From assembly GCA_030917245.1 (NCBI GenBank), contig JAUPVA010000042.1, forward strand, positions 1-14,823: a DNA stretch of 14,823 nt. Reading direction: 5' to 3'. A program made the position numbers and the translations under genes. This document shows positions 6,313 through 13,088 of this stretch, in pieces. This DNA is from Patescibacteria group bacterium. GTDB taxonomy: Bacteria; Patescibacteriota; Saccharimonadia; Saccharimonadales; Saccharimonadaceae. The notes below the pieces were generated by a model. It was given only the letters and a program-made list of their open reading frames with translations. It did no database searches and was not told the DNA's origin. Numbering within the stretch: the first letter of the stretch is position 1; every line of letters begins with the position of its first letter.

Positions 6313-7989
6313 ATGGATATACAAAAAGAACTCGCGAAAGTATTTAAAGGTGAGCTGAGTACAGACAACGAAACACGTGAATTCTATAGTCACGATGCCA
6401 GCTTGTTTGAACTCAAGCCAGAGGTGGTCGGTTTTCCTAAGGATGCTGAAGATCTGAAGTCGGTCGTTAAGTTTATTAATAAACACAAAAAAGAGCACCC
6501 GCACTTAAGTGTCACCCCACGATCCCGGGGCACAGATATGAGTGGAGCAGCAATTGGCGATTCAATTTTACTTGACGTAAGCAAGCATATGACCGCACTA
6601 CTCGAAGTCAATAGTGAGCAGGCGACGGTGCAGCCAGGTATGATGTACAAGGATTTTGAGGTCCAGACATTAAAGCATGGCGCATTGCTGCCAAGCTATC
6701 CTGCAAGCCGTGACATGGCGAGTGTTGGTGGCATGATGAGTAACAACTCGGGTGGCGAAAAGTCGCTGGAGTATGGCAAGACCGATAACTTCGTTACCGA
6801 ACTTAAGATGATTTTGGCCGATGGCAATGAGTATGTGGTGAAGCCTTTGACGAAATCAGAGCTGGTTCGAAAAATGAGTAAATCGGATTTCGAAGGCCGA
6901 TTGTACAAGCAGACGTTTGAGCTACTTGAGAAGAACTATGAAAAAATCCAGGCGGCTAAGCCAAAAGTAAGTAAGGACTCAACAGGCTATCACTTATGGG
7001 ACGTCTGGAATCGAGAAACGGGCATATTTGATCTTACAAAATTGTTTGTTGGCGCCCAAGGTACGCTTGGCTTGATAGCCGAGGGCACCGTTAAGCTCGT
7101 ACCTCACAGGCCCCATTCTGGATTGCTAGTGCTGTTTATGCGTGATATGAACGACCTGGGATTGCTGATTCCGGCGGTACTCAAGCACAAGCCTGCGACC
7201 TTTGAGAGCTTTGACGATAAAACCTTGTGGCTCAGCATAAAGTTTATGCCGAGTTTTTTGAAACTGCTCGGACCAAAACGCTTTATTAAGCTGCTGTTTA
7301 ATTTAATTCCAGATGGACTACAGCTGCTCAGGGGTATCCCAAAATTAGTGCTGATGATTGAATTTAATGGCTCGAGTGAAGAAGAAGTTCGCCAGAAGAT
7401 TCGTAAGCTGCATCGAGAGCTAGCTGACAGTAAACAAATTAAAACTCGTCATGCCCGCTACGAAATTAACGGGTTTGAAGAAACGCCAACCGAAGCTAAA
7501 AGCGAAAAGTTTTGGATTATGCGTCGCTACAGTTTTCAATTACTGCGGAGCAAGGTTAAAGATAAACACACCGCTCCATTTATTGATGATTTTGTTGTGC
7601 CCCCGGCGCATCTTGCGGAGTTCTTACCGAAACTACGAAAAATCATAAAGAAGTACAAGCTATTTGCGACGCTTGCCGGACACATGGGCGACGGTAACTT
7701 TCATGTGATTCCACTTATGAAAATCGAAGATCCAGCCGAGCGCGCCAAGCTCGAGCCGGTCATGAAAGAAGTTAACAACCTCGTGATTCAATACGGCGGA
7801 AGCGTCAGCGGCGAACATAATGATGGTATGGTTCGCGGGCCATGGCTTCGCGATATGTATGGCGACGAAGTGCTAGGTATCATGAAAGAAGTTAAAGCCA
7901 TATATGATCCTCAGAACATCTTTAATCCGTATAAAAAGACCGATGCTACGTGGGAGTTTAGCTTCTCCCACATTCGCGATAAATTCTAA
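6313..7989 (+). CDS. FAD-linked oxidase/dehydrogenase (GlcD/D-lactate dehydrogenase type)
   Basis: 558 residues from the ATG at 6313. An in-frame ATG at 6271 would add 14 residues (MLVYMYVASYHEGD) that look unlike the family, whereas MDIQKELAKVFKGE matches the usual N-terminus; AAGGAG lies only 2 nt before 6313, so the start is uncertain. The PCMH-type FAD domain spans about residues 38-260, with TPRSRGTDMSG (about 69-79) and SVGGMMSNNSGGEKSLEYG contacting FAD, and GAQGTLGLIAEG closing it. The FAD-oxidase C-terminal domain carries GHMGDGNFHV and GGSVSGEHNDG, the usual substrate-site motifs. The family oxidises 2-hydroxy acids such as lactate or glycolate. No C-terminal cysteine-rich iron-sulfur domain is present, unlike fused D-lactate dehydrogenases. 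Its TAA shares a base with the next gene's ATG, so the two are one operon. Confidence 0.85.
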   Translation: MDIQKELAKVFKGELSTDNETREFYSHDASLFELKPEVVGFPKDAEDLKSVVKFINKHKKEHPHLSVTPRSRGTDMSGAAIGDSILLDVSKHMTALLEVNSEQATVQPGMMYKDFEVQTLKHGALLPSYPASRDMASVGGMMSNNSGGEKSLEYGKTDNFVTELKMILADGNEYVVKPLTKSELVRKMSKSDFEGRLYKQTFELLEKNYEKIQAAKPKVSKDSTGYHLWDVWNRETGIFDLTKLFVGAQGTLGLIAEGTVKLVPHRPHSGLLVLFMRDMNDLGLLIPAVLKHKPATFESFDDKTLWLSIKFMPSFLKLLGPKRFIKLLFNLIPDGLQLLRGIPKLVLMIEFNGSSEEEVRQKIRKLHRELADSKQIKTRHARYEINGFEETPTEAKSEKFWIMRRYSFQLLRSKVKDKHTAPFIDDFVVPPAHLAEFLPKLRKIIKKYKLFATLAGHMGDGNFHVIPLMKIEDPAERAKLEPVMKEVNNLVIQYGGSVSGEHNDGMVRGPWLRDMYGDEVLGIMKEVKAIYDPQNIFNPYKKTDATWEFSFSHIRDKF

Positions 7990-8447
7990 TGCCGACCAAA
8001 ACTGAAAAACGTGAATTTAAACGATTCACCGTAGTCGGCTTTACGGCAACGCTCCTTGATTACGGAATATTGAACGCGCTAACGGCACTGGCAGGATTGC
8101 CGATTATCGGAGCAAATATTGTCTCTGCATCCGTTTCGAGTCTATATAGCTATATCGTCAATCGCAAAGTAGTGTTTAAGAGCATCGCACATGGGGAACG
8201 AAAGTCATTAGTTCTTTACATAATCTCGCTTCTCATCAGTATCTTTGTGATACAGAGCCTCGTGTTGGCCGTTGTGGGCCGCGGGCTAACGGAGCAGTGG
8301 TTTGAAATGGTAGGGGCGACAGGCCAAGTGAAAGAGCTTCTGGCAACAAACACGGCTAAGGTGATTGCTGGCCTCTGCAGTGTAGGCTGGAATTTTTACA
8401 TCCAGCGACGATTCGTATTTCAGTCGAATTCGTCAAAACATAATTAG
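7989..8447 (+). CDS. GtrA-family membrane protein
   Basis: 152 residues with four predicted membrane helices. Family features are an N-terminal KRFTVVGFTATLLDYGILN (about 11-29), ANIVSASVSSLYSYIVNRKVVFKS (about 42-65) and a C-terminal WNFYIQRRFVFQS that mirrors the NR-x-x-F motif. GtrA-like proteins are thought to help move or present polyprenyl-phosphate-linked sugars across the membrane for glycosyltransferases. The start codon overlaps the stop of the FAD oxidase (TAATG), which implies translational coupling; no separate Shine-Dalgarno is seen. Its TAG stop (8445-8447) lies in the left arm of the dnaJ CIRCE. The substrate is unknown. A glycan-related role fits the GT-C gene at the left end, but the two are not linked directly. 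Confidence 0.88.
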   Translation: MPTKTEKREFKRFTVVGFTATLLDYGILNALTALAGLPIIGANIVSASVSSLYSYIVNRKVVFKSIAHGERKSLVLYIISLLISIFVIQSLVLAVVGRGLTEQWFEMVGATGQVKELLATNTAKVIAGLCSVGWNFYIQRRFVFQSNSSKHN

Positions 8448-8470
8448 CACTCTTGAATTTCGAGTGCTAA
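8444..8470 (+). promoter_or_regulatory. Perfect CIRCE operator upstream of dnaJ
   Basis: TTAGCACTC-N9-GAGTGCTAA matches the consensus at all 18 arm positions with the exact spacer, so it is likely the strongest HrcA site in the window. It contains the -35 of dnaJ in its spacer and the stop codon of the upstream GtrA gene in its left arm. Confidence 0.96.
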
Positions 8471-8481
8471 AAATTTATACT
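8453..8481 (+). promoter_or_regulatory. dnaJ promoter, nested in CIRCE
   Basis: TTGAAT (8453-8458), 17 nt, TATACT (8476-8481). The ATG at 8490 follows 8 nt after the -10, with no room for a Shine-Dalgarno, so dnaJ is predicted to be leaderless or nearly so. Confidence 0.85.
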
Positions 8482-8489
8482 TATAACAG

Positions 8490-9584
8490 ATGTCGAAACG
8501 AGATTATTACGAAGTTTTAGGAGTTGGCAAGACTGCTAGCGCCGATGAGATTAAAAAAGCCTTCCGTAAGGCCGCTGTTAAGTATCATCCCGATAAAGAC
8601 GGTGGGGATGAAACGAAGTTTAAGGAAGTAAACGAAGCATACGAGGTATTAAAGGACGCTCAGAAGCGCCAACGCTATGATCAGTTTGGTCATGCCGGAG
8701 TCGGCGGGTCCTCGGGCGGCAGCTACGGGGGCGGTAACCCATTTGAAGGTTTTTCGAGTCAAGGCTTTGACTTTAACTTTGGTGATGGCGGCTTAGGTGA
8801 TATTTTTGGACAGTTCTTTGGCGGCAGCCAACAGCAGCGTGGTCCTCAACGAGGCAGGGACGTTGAAACACAAATTCAGTTAGATTTTGAAGAGGCCGTG
8901 TTTGGAGTAGAGCGCGAGTTGTCGTTTGAAATGGAAGATGAGTGTTCGCACTGCCATGGTTCTACAGTCGAGCCAGGACATTCACTCAAAACCTGCCCGA
9001 CTTGTAAGGGAGCTGGTCAGCAGATGCGTGTAATGAATACAATGTTTGGCGCTGTTCAGCAGGCGGTGACGTGCGAGACATGTCATGGACGCGGTAAGGT
9101 GCCCGAAAAAGAATGTACGGTCTGTAAGGGACGTGGTACGGAGCGCCGCAAGCAGTCAATTAAGCTCAAAGTCCCAGCGGGTGTCGACGATGGTGCGACA
9201 ATACGGCTAAAAGAACGTGGTGAGGCAATGGCTAACGGTCCACGCGGTGACATGTACGTTCATATTCGAGTAAAAGCACACAAAAAGTTTACTCGTGAAG
9301 GTGACTTAATACTCAGCGAAGAGCACATTGGAATGGTTGAGGCAGCCCTGGGAACGGAAATTGACGTCGCGACGGTGGACGGCAAGGTACGAATGAAAAT
9401 TCTAGCTGGAACGCAAAGCGGAACCGACTTTAAGCTCTCTGGTCACGGGGTTCCCCACCTTAGGAGCGAAAGACGCGGTGCGCATATTGTGCAAATTATT
9501 GTCGATACTCCGACTAAGCTTTCCAAGAAACAAAAAGACTTACTTGAACAGTTCGGTGGCACCAAGAAGCGAAGTCTCTTCTAA
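8490..9584 (+). CDS. dnaJ: Chaperone DnaJ (Hsp40)
   Basis: 364 residues, a full class I DnaJ. The J domain (about 4-66) holds the HPD motif at 33-35, which triggers ATP hydrolysis by DnaK. A Gly/Phe-rich linker (about 67-118) follows. The zinc domain has four CxxC pairs: C152/C155, C169/C172, C195/C198 and C209/C212; the first repeat reads CSHCHGST rather than CxxCxGxG. Two client-binding beta domains and the C-terminal dimerisation segment complete it. DnaJ delivers unfolded proteins to DnaK. It is about 3.5 kb from dnaK, with its own CIRCE-controlled promoter, so the chaperone set is co-regulated although not one operon. No clear intrinsic terminator follows. Confidence 0.97.
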   Translation: MSKRDYYEVLGVGKTASADEIKKAFRKAAVKYHPDKDGGDETKFKEVNEAYEVLKDAQKRQRYDQFGHAGVGGSSGGSYGGGNPFEGFSSQGFDFNFGDGGLGDIFGQFFGGSQQQRGPQRGRDVETQIQLDFEEAVFGVERELSFEMEDECSHCHGSTVEPGHSLKTCPTCKGAGQQMRVMNTMFGAVQQAVTCETCHGRGKVPEKECTVCKGRGTERRKQSIKLKVPAGVDDGATIRLKERGEAMANGPRGDMYVHIRVKAHKKFTREGDLILSEEHIGMVEAALGTEIDVATVDGKVRMKILAGTQSGTDFKLSGHGVPHLRSERRGAHIVQIIVDTPTKLSKKQKDLLEQFGGTKKRSLF

Positions 9585-9597
9585 AAGCATAAGCATA

Positions 9598-9626
9598 TTG
9601 ACTTTTTGCATATATTATGCTAATAT
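9598..9626 (+). promoter_or_regulatory. Promoter for the RimK-like ligase gene, overlapped by a palindrome
   Basis: TTGACT, a 17-nt spacer and TAATAT make a strong promoter with a predicted start near 9633 and a leader of about 50 nt. An inverted repeat AGCATAA (9586-9592)/TTATGCT (9615-9621) spans the -35 and the spacer and ends on the first base of the -10; it could be an operator. Confidence 0.72.
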
Positions 9627-9683
9627 ATAAAGATAACTGCCGGAATACGAAAAGTAATAACTCTTATGCAAAAGGAGCAAACT

Positions 9684-10619
9684 ATGAATGTTAAAACGCC
9701 TCGAGTGCTAGTGTTGTCTTCGGCAGAAACAGAAGAGAGCGTTCCGCTCAATGACCATTTTATCGCTGAGCTCCATAAGCGTATAAACGGCGAGATAGAT
9801 ATCGAATGGCATAATTATCATGCAATTCGCGTTGAGTTTAAACAGGGGTCATTACGCGTGTGGCTCGCTGAATCTGGCACGGAGCTGAAGGATTTTGACT
9901 TTGTATATTATAAATCGTTCTTTCGTCATAGCGAGTATGCCGGGGTGATAGCATCGTATTTGGACGCTCACAACGTGCCATTTGTATCAAGTGAATTACG
10001 CAATCATATTCCGCTGACAAAACTAACGCAGTTGTCGCGTCTTTCCTTGGCAGACTTGCCGATAGCCAAGACGGTATTTATGCTGCATGACCAATGGCCG
10101 AGCGAATACGCCACTGCCGTACAGTCGCTTGGTGTGCCTTTTATTTTCAAATCGACCGATGGCTCGGGCGGGGAGGAGAATTATTTAATCCACACTGAAG
10201 AAGAGTTTCAGGCTGCTCTAGCGGCATTTCCAAAGCTGCAATTTATTGCTCAGCAGTATATCGAGAATGATAGCGACTTACGGGTATTAATTGTTGGTGG
10301 GGAGATAAAGCTGATAATTAAGCGGCAGCGAACCGATGCAGAGGCAACACACTTGAATAATACCTCGCAAGGTGCCGATGCATTTTTGCAGCCTATTGAA
10401 GAATTAGCACCAGAGCATCAGCTCGTGGCGCTCGAATCGTCTCGAATAATGCAGCGTGAGATCGCTGGCGTCGATTTGTTATTCGAGCTTGGGACCGGTC
10501 GACCATATATCTTGGAGGTCAATGCAAGCCCACAAATTGCAAGCGGAGCATTTGCTGAAGAAAAATTAGCAATTTACACCGAATACTTCATTAATGTCGT
10601 TAAGTCAGCGCAGAAGTAA
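9684..10619 (+). CDS. ATP-grasp ligase, RimK-like
   Basis: 311 residues from the ATG at 9684, which follows AAAAGGAG (9670-9677) by 6 nt. An ATG at 9666 would place that Shine-Dalgarno inside the gene. The ATP-grasp fold is shown by a phosphate-binding loop FIFKSTDGSGGEEN (about 153-166), the nucleotide-site segment AQQYIENDSDLRVLIVGGE (189-207) and the magnesium-site ending LEVNASPQ (277-284). Such enzymes form amide bonds through an acyl-phosphate intermediate; RimK adds glutamates to ribosomal protein S6, and other members make peptides or cofactors. The N-terminal domain (1-120) is less typical than in the second ligase downstream (11126-12031), so the substrate may differ. It is followed, after its own stop and a fresh promoter, by the RimB-like/RimK pair. 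Confidence 0.8.
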   Translation: MNVKTPRVLVLSSAETEESVPLNDHFIAELHKRINGEIDIEWHNYHAIRVEFKQGSLRVWLAESGTELKDFDFVYYKSFFRHSEYAGVIASYLDAHNVPFVSSELRNHIPLTKLTQLSRLSLADLPIAKTVFMLHDQWPSEYATAVQSLGVPFIFKSTDGSGGEENYLIHTEEEFQAALAAFPKLQFIAQQYIENDSDLRVLIVGGEIKLIIKRQRTDAEATHLNNTSQGADAFLQPIEELAPEHQLVALESSRIMQREIAGVDLLFELGTGRPYILEVNASPQIASGAFAEEKLAIYTEYFINVVKSAQK

Positions 10620-10623
10620 GCTA

Positions 10624-10652
10624 TTGAATATTTAACCAAAATATGGTAAAAT
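10624..10652 (+). promoter_or_regulatory. Promoter for the RimB-like/rimK operon
   Basis: TTGAAT, a 17-nt spacer, TAAAAT. The ATG at 10662 follows 9 nt after the -10, again without a Shine-Dalgarno. Confidence 0.75.
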
Positions 10653-10661
10653 AATAAATAT

Positions 10662-11129
10662 ATGGATGTTACGAAAAAAATTATCGGTCGCGCTGAAGAA
10701 GTAAGATTTCCCGAGCTCGAGCAAGTCCCGGCTGTCCATGCTCGCATAGATAGCGGCGCTCGTACCTCAGCGATCTGGGCGGATGCCGTTGTTAACCAAA
10801 ACGGCAAACTCGACGTGGTTTTTTTTGGTGATTTGTCGACAAAACATACGTTTTCAGAGTTCGGACGCTTAGCAGTAGCGACATCGACAGGTCAAATAGA
10901 CAAACGCTTCACAGTTCGTTTGTTGATTGTCATAAAAGGCAAAAAAATTCGTGCAACTTTTACTCTAGCTAACCGTGCCAGCCAGGTGTATCCTGTGCTT
11001 ATAGGACGAAACGTGCTGCGCGGTAAGTTTATTGTCGATGTGAAGATGGGCGCGGCATTAAAGACTGCTGAACAGAAACGTATTGAATCACTACAGTCAG
11101 AACTTGAATCTGAAGGAGACACGTTATGA
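10662..11129 (+). CDS. RimB-like retropepsin-fold protease (putative ATP-dependent zinc protease family)
   Basis: 155 residues. The family starts with IGRxExxxxPEL, seen here as IGRAEEVRFPEL (8-19), followed by the catalytic-type motif IDSGARTSA (29-37), equivalent to the DTGA active-site loop of retroviral-type aspartic proteases, with Asp30 as the probable nucleophile activator. ANRASQVYPVLIGRNVL near residues 103-119 is the second conserved block. The family name says zinc protease, but no zinc motif is visible. Members are commonly encoded beside rimK, and RimB-type proteins are linked to trimming or controlling the tails that RimK adds. The next gene's ATG overlaps this stop by 4 bp (ATGA). 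The start lies just after a -10 box, so the message is probably leaderless. Confidence 0.82.
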   Translation: MDVTKKIIGRAEEVRFPELEQVPAVHARIDSGARTSAIWADAVVNQNGKLDVVFFGDLSTKHTFSEFGRLAVATSTGQIDKRFTVRLLIVIKGKKIRATFTLANRASQVYPVLIGRNVLRGKFIVDVKMGAALKTAEQKRIESLQSELESEGDTL

Positions 11130-12031
11130 AAATTGCTATTTTGTCGAACGGTCCCGGTAACTACACGACTAAACGACTGAAAGAAGAAGCTAAAAAGCGC
11201 GGTCACGAGGTGAAGGTCATCAAATATAAGGACGCCTACACCGCAGTCGAATCAAATAATAATACCGTTCGTTATAAGGGTGAAAATCTTGAACGATTTG
11301 ACGCAATTATCCCCCGGATTGCTCAGAGTTATACGAAGTACGGTACGGCTATTGTGCGCCAGTTTGAAGCACAGGGTACATTCACGACGGCTTCTAGCCT
11401 GGCGATTAATCGTTCTCGCGACAAATTACGTGCATACCAGGTGCTGGCAAAAGCCGGAGTTGGTATTCCAAAGACCGTGTTCGCCCGAGAGTCAGCTAGT
11501 TTTGAAGATATAGTGAACTTAGCAGGGGGTACTCCGCTTATCATTAAAGTCGCTCGCGGTACTCATGGCAATGGCGTTGTATTAGCAGAAACGCCAAAAG
11601 CAGCTAAAGCGGTAATGCAGGCATTTTACGTCGAAGGAGTGAACTTCTTAGTCCAAGAATTTGTCAAAGAATCAGCAGGTACCGATATTCGAGCACTTGT
11701 CGTAGGCGGTCGTGTTGTTGCCAGTGTGAAACGTCAAAGTTTGGACGGAGACTTCCGTTCGAACACTCACCAGGGTGGTGAGGGCGTAGCGGTTAAACTC
11801 ACTGAGGTAGAACGGAAAACTGCAGTAAAAGCAGCCAAGGCAATGGGGCTCCCGATTTGTGGCGTTGATATGATGCGCAGTGAACGTGGCCCGTTAGTAC
11901 TGGAAGTAAATTCAAGTGCCAGTATCAAAACCCCAGAGCTTATTACTAACCGAAACGTTGCGGAAAAAATTATCGAATACATCGAGCAGAATGCAAAGCG
12001 TCGCCCGAAGAAGGATAAGATTGGCGCCTAG
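11126..12031 (+). CDS. rimK: ATP-grasp ligase RimK (ribosomal protein S6 modification type)
   Basis: 301 residues, the usual RimK length. The N-terminal pre-ATP-grasp domain (MKIAILSNGPGNYTTKRL) is followed by the characteristic SLAINRSRDKLRAYQVLAKAG (91-111), where the Arg and Lys residues contact nucleotide and substrate. The ATP-grasp core shows the loop IIKVARGTHGNGVVL (139-153), VQEFV plus DIRALVVGG (176-195), the substrate motif RSNTHQGGEG (211-220) and the metal-binding end LEVNSSASIKTPE (259-271). In E. coli RimK adds glutamates to the C-terminus of ribosomal protein S6; the acceptor here is not shown by the sequence. AAGGAG (11113-11118) lies 7 nt before the ATG, and the ATGA overlap couples it to the RimB-like protease. 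The C-terminus is a basic tail (RRPKKDK). Confidence 0.88.
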   Translation: MKIAILSNGPGNYTTKRLKEEAKKRGHEVKVIKYKDAYTAVESNNNTVRYKGENLERFDAIIPRIAQSYTKYGTAIVRQFEAQGTFTTASSLAINRSRDKLRAYQVLAKAGVGIPKTVFARESASFEDIVNLAGGTPLIIKVARGTHGNGVVLAETPKAAKAVMQAFYVEGVNFLVQEFVKESAGTDIRALVVGGRVVASVKRQSLDGDFRSNTHQGGEGVAVKLTEVERKTAVKAAKAMGLPICGVDMMRSERGPLVLEVNSSASIKTPELITNRNVAEKIIEYIEQNAKRRPKKDKIGA

Positions 12032-12069
12032 CGCTTGCCTCGAACGGTAAGCTGTAGCATGATGGGGGT

Positions 12070-12552
12070 ATGATCGTTATTATTGTCTTTGTTGTAGTGC
12101 TGGTACTGCTGTTTGTATTAGCTTTCATGACAAAGCGTCGCTTCGGTGTTCTGGGCCTGGCTCTTGCCGCAGGTTCAATGCTGAGTGAACTCTGGGCCGA
12201 CCAATTAACCCCGTTAGTGCGTGACGCTGGGTTAGTAGTACAAAGCCCCCCGCTTATCTCAATTGTGTCGGTAGTATTGGTGCTGCTCCCCGCGGTATTT
12301 CTGCTGTTTAGCGGGCCGAGTTATCAAGATGCCTCAAAGCGTATTCTTGGTGCAACGCTCTTTGCTACGCTCGCATTTGCCCTGCTTATCGAACCACTCG
12401 GCTCGGCCTTAGTACTCCAGGGGGATGGACGGGCAATATACGAATTCCTAGAAGCTAATCGCGTTTATATAGTGACAATTGGGTTGATACTGGCTGTGTT
12501 TGATTTATTAGGTACGCACACTTCGCGTCATTACAAACCCGCGAAGCATTGA
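12070..12552 (+). CDS. Small multi-pass membrane protein of unknown function
   Basis: 160 residues with four likely membrane helices (about 1-19, 25-40, 62-82, 92-114) and a fifth hydrophobic stretch near 132-148. The first helix followed by KRRFGVLGLALAAGSMLSELW is faintly like CvpA-type proteins, but I would not name it. The tail is basic and histidine-bearing (RHYKPAKH). A weak promoter TTGCCT-N17-CATGAT ends 6 nt before the ATG, suggesting its own leaderless transcript; the GGGGG just before the ATG is too close to act as a ribosome-binding site. The TGA stop overlaps the -35 box (12549-12554) of the following tRNA promoter. Confidence 0.75.
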   Translation: MIVIIVFVVVLVLLFVLAFMTKRRFGVLGLALAAGSMLSELWADQLTPLVRDAGLVVQSPPLISIVSVVLVLLPAVFLLFSGPSYQDASKRILGATLFATLAFALLIEPLGSALVLQGDGRAIYEFLEANRVYIVTIGLILAVFDLLGTHTSRHYKPAKH

Positions 12553-12577
12553 CATTCTACCTCTATTACCGTACCAT
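12549..12577 (+). promoter_or_regulatory. tRNA-Lys promoter
   Basis: A perfect TTGACA (12549-12554), 17 nt, and TACCAT (12572-12577). The predicted start near 12584 is about 7 nt before the mature 5' end of the tRNA. Confidence 0.75.
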
Positions 12578-12590
12578 TTTAAATGCAAGT

Positions 12591-12667
12591 GGGACCATAG
12601 CTCAGCTGGTTAGAGCACCTGCCTTTTAAGCAGGGTGTCCTGGGTTCAAGCCCCAGTGGTCCCTCCA
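12591..12667 (+). tRNA. tRNA-Lys (anticodon UUU)
   Basis: A full cloverleaf of 77 nt: acceptor GGGACCA/TGGTCCC, D arm GCTC/GAGC, anticodon stem CCTGC/GCAGG with loop CTTTTAA (anticodon TTT), variable loop GTGTC, T arm CTGGG/CCCAG with loop TTCAAGC, and an encoded 3' CCA. The discriminator base 73 is T, whereas tRNA-Lys usually carries A. The gene stands alone between its own promoter and an intrinsic terminator. Confidence 0.97.
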
Positions 12668-12670
12668 AGT

Positions 12671-12710
12671 AAAGAACATCCGTCGATCGCTACCACGGGT
12701 GTTTTTTATT
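12671..12710 (+). terminator. Intrinsic terminator after tRNA-Lys
   Basis: AACATCCGT (12675-12683) pairs with ACGGGTGTT (12695-12703), with one G-T wobble, around an 11-nt loop. The stem can extend into the flanking A and T tracts, and a T-rich run follows. Confidence 0.88.
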
Positions 12711-12746
12711 TGGTGGCGTTACCCTAATATATGACATACTGTCTGC

Positions 12747-13085
12747 ATGATGGGTGGGCAGCTCAGTAGGAAGCTACATACATCGTGGCTGATTGCCTGG
12801 ATGTGCGTTGGTATTGTAATAGGAGTGGCCCTTGCACGATTGTGTGCTCCCGAAGTATTTAACTCAGTAGCCTGGCTTGCAAGCGGAAGTCTACTATGTT
12901 GTTTGGCGCTTATTCGCTCTAGAGTATGGATGATACTAATTATCTTGACGGGAGGAGTACTAATTGGTGTATGGAGGGGTGCCGTCGAGACTACGTCTAC
13001 GGAGCCGCTTGCGGTAGCGATTGGTCAAACGGTAACAGTACAAGGAACGGTCACTGAAGATGCTGACAAGAATCAACGAGGTTAG
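12747..13085 (+). CDS. comEC: ComEC N-terminal fragment (ends at an in-frame TAG)
   Basis: 112 residues, ending at TAG (13083-13085). Three hydrophobic segments (about 13-32, 38-55, 58-76) are followed by the start of an OB-fold (DUF4131) domain with AIGQTVTVQGTVTEDADK. The next ORF (13089-14204) is in the same reading frame and continues this domain directly (LVLRLSDVNV...), so the two are pieces of one comEC gene split by one stop codon. ComEC forms the inner-membrane channel that takes up single-stranded DNA in natural transformation. A -10-like CATACT (12735-12740) ends 6 nt before the ATG; the -35 is weak. See the separate finding for the possible explanations. Confidence 0.8.
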   Translation: MMGGQLSRKLHTSWLIAWMCVGIVIGVALARLCAPEVFNSVAWLASGSLLCCLALIRSRVWMILIILTGGVLIGVWRGAVETTSTEPLAVAIGQTVTVQGTVTEDADKNQRG

Positions 13086-13088
13086 CTC

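Noticed and set aside
8444..8475. CIRCE at dnaJ acting as an intrinsic terminator for the GtrA operon
   Set aside because: The hairpin is followed by A-rich sequence, not a T tract, so termination on the plus strand is unlikely.
10628..10644. ATATTT/AAATAT inverted repeat between -35 and -10 of the RimB-like gene
   Set aside because: Only 6 bp of A and T in AT-rich intergenic DNA; chance pairing is likely.
13083..13085. TAG recoded as a sense codon throughout the genome
   Set aside because: At least hrcA, grpE, the guanylate-kinase-like gene, the GtrA gene and rimK end with TAG just before a following signal, so TAG is a normal stop here.
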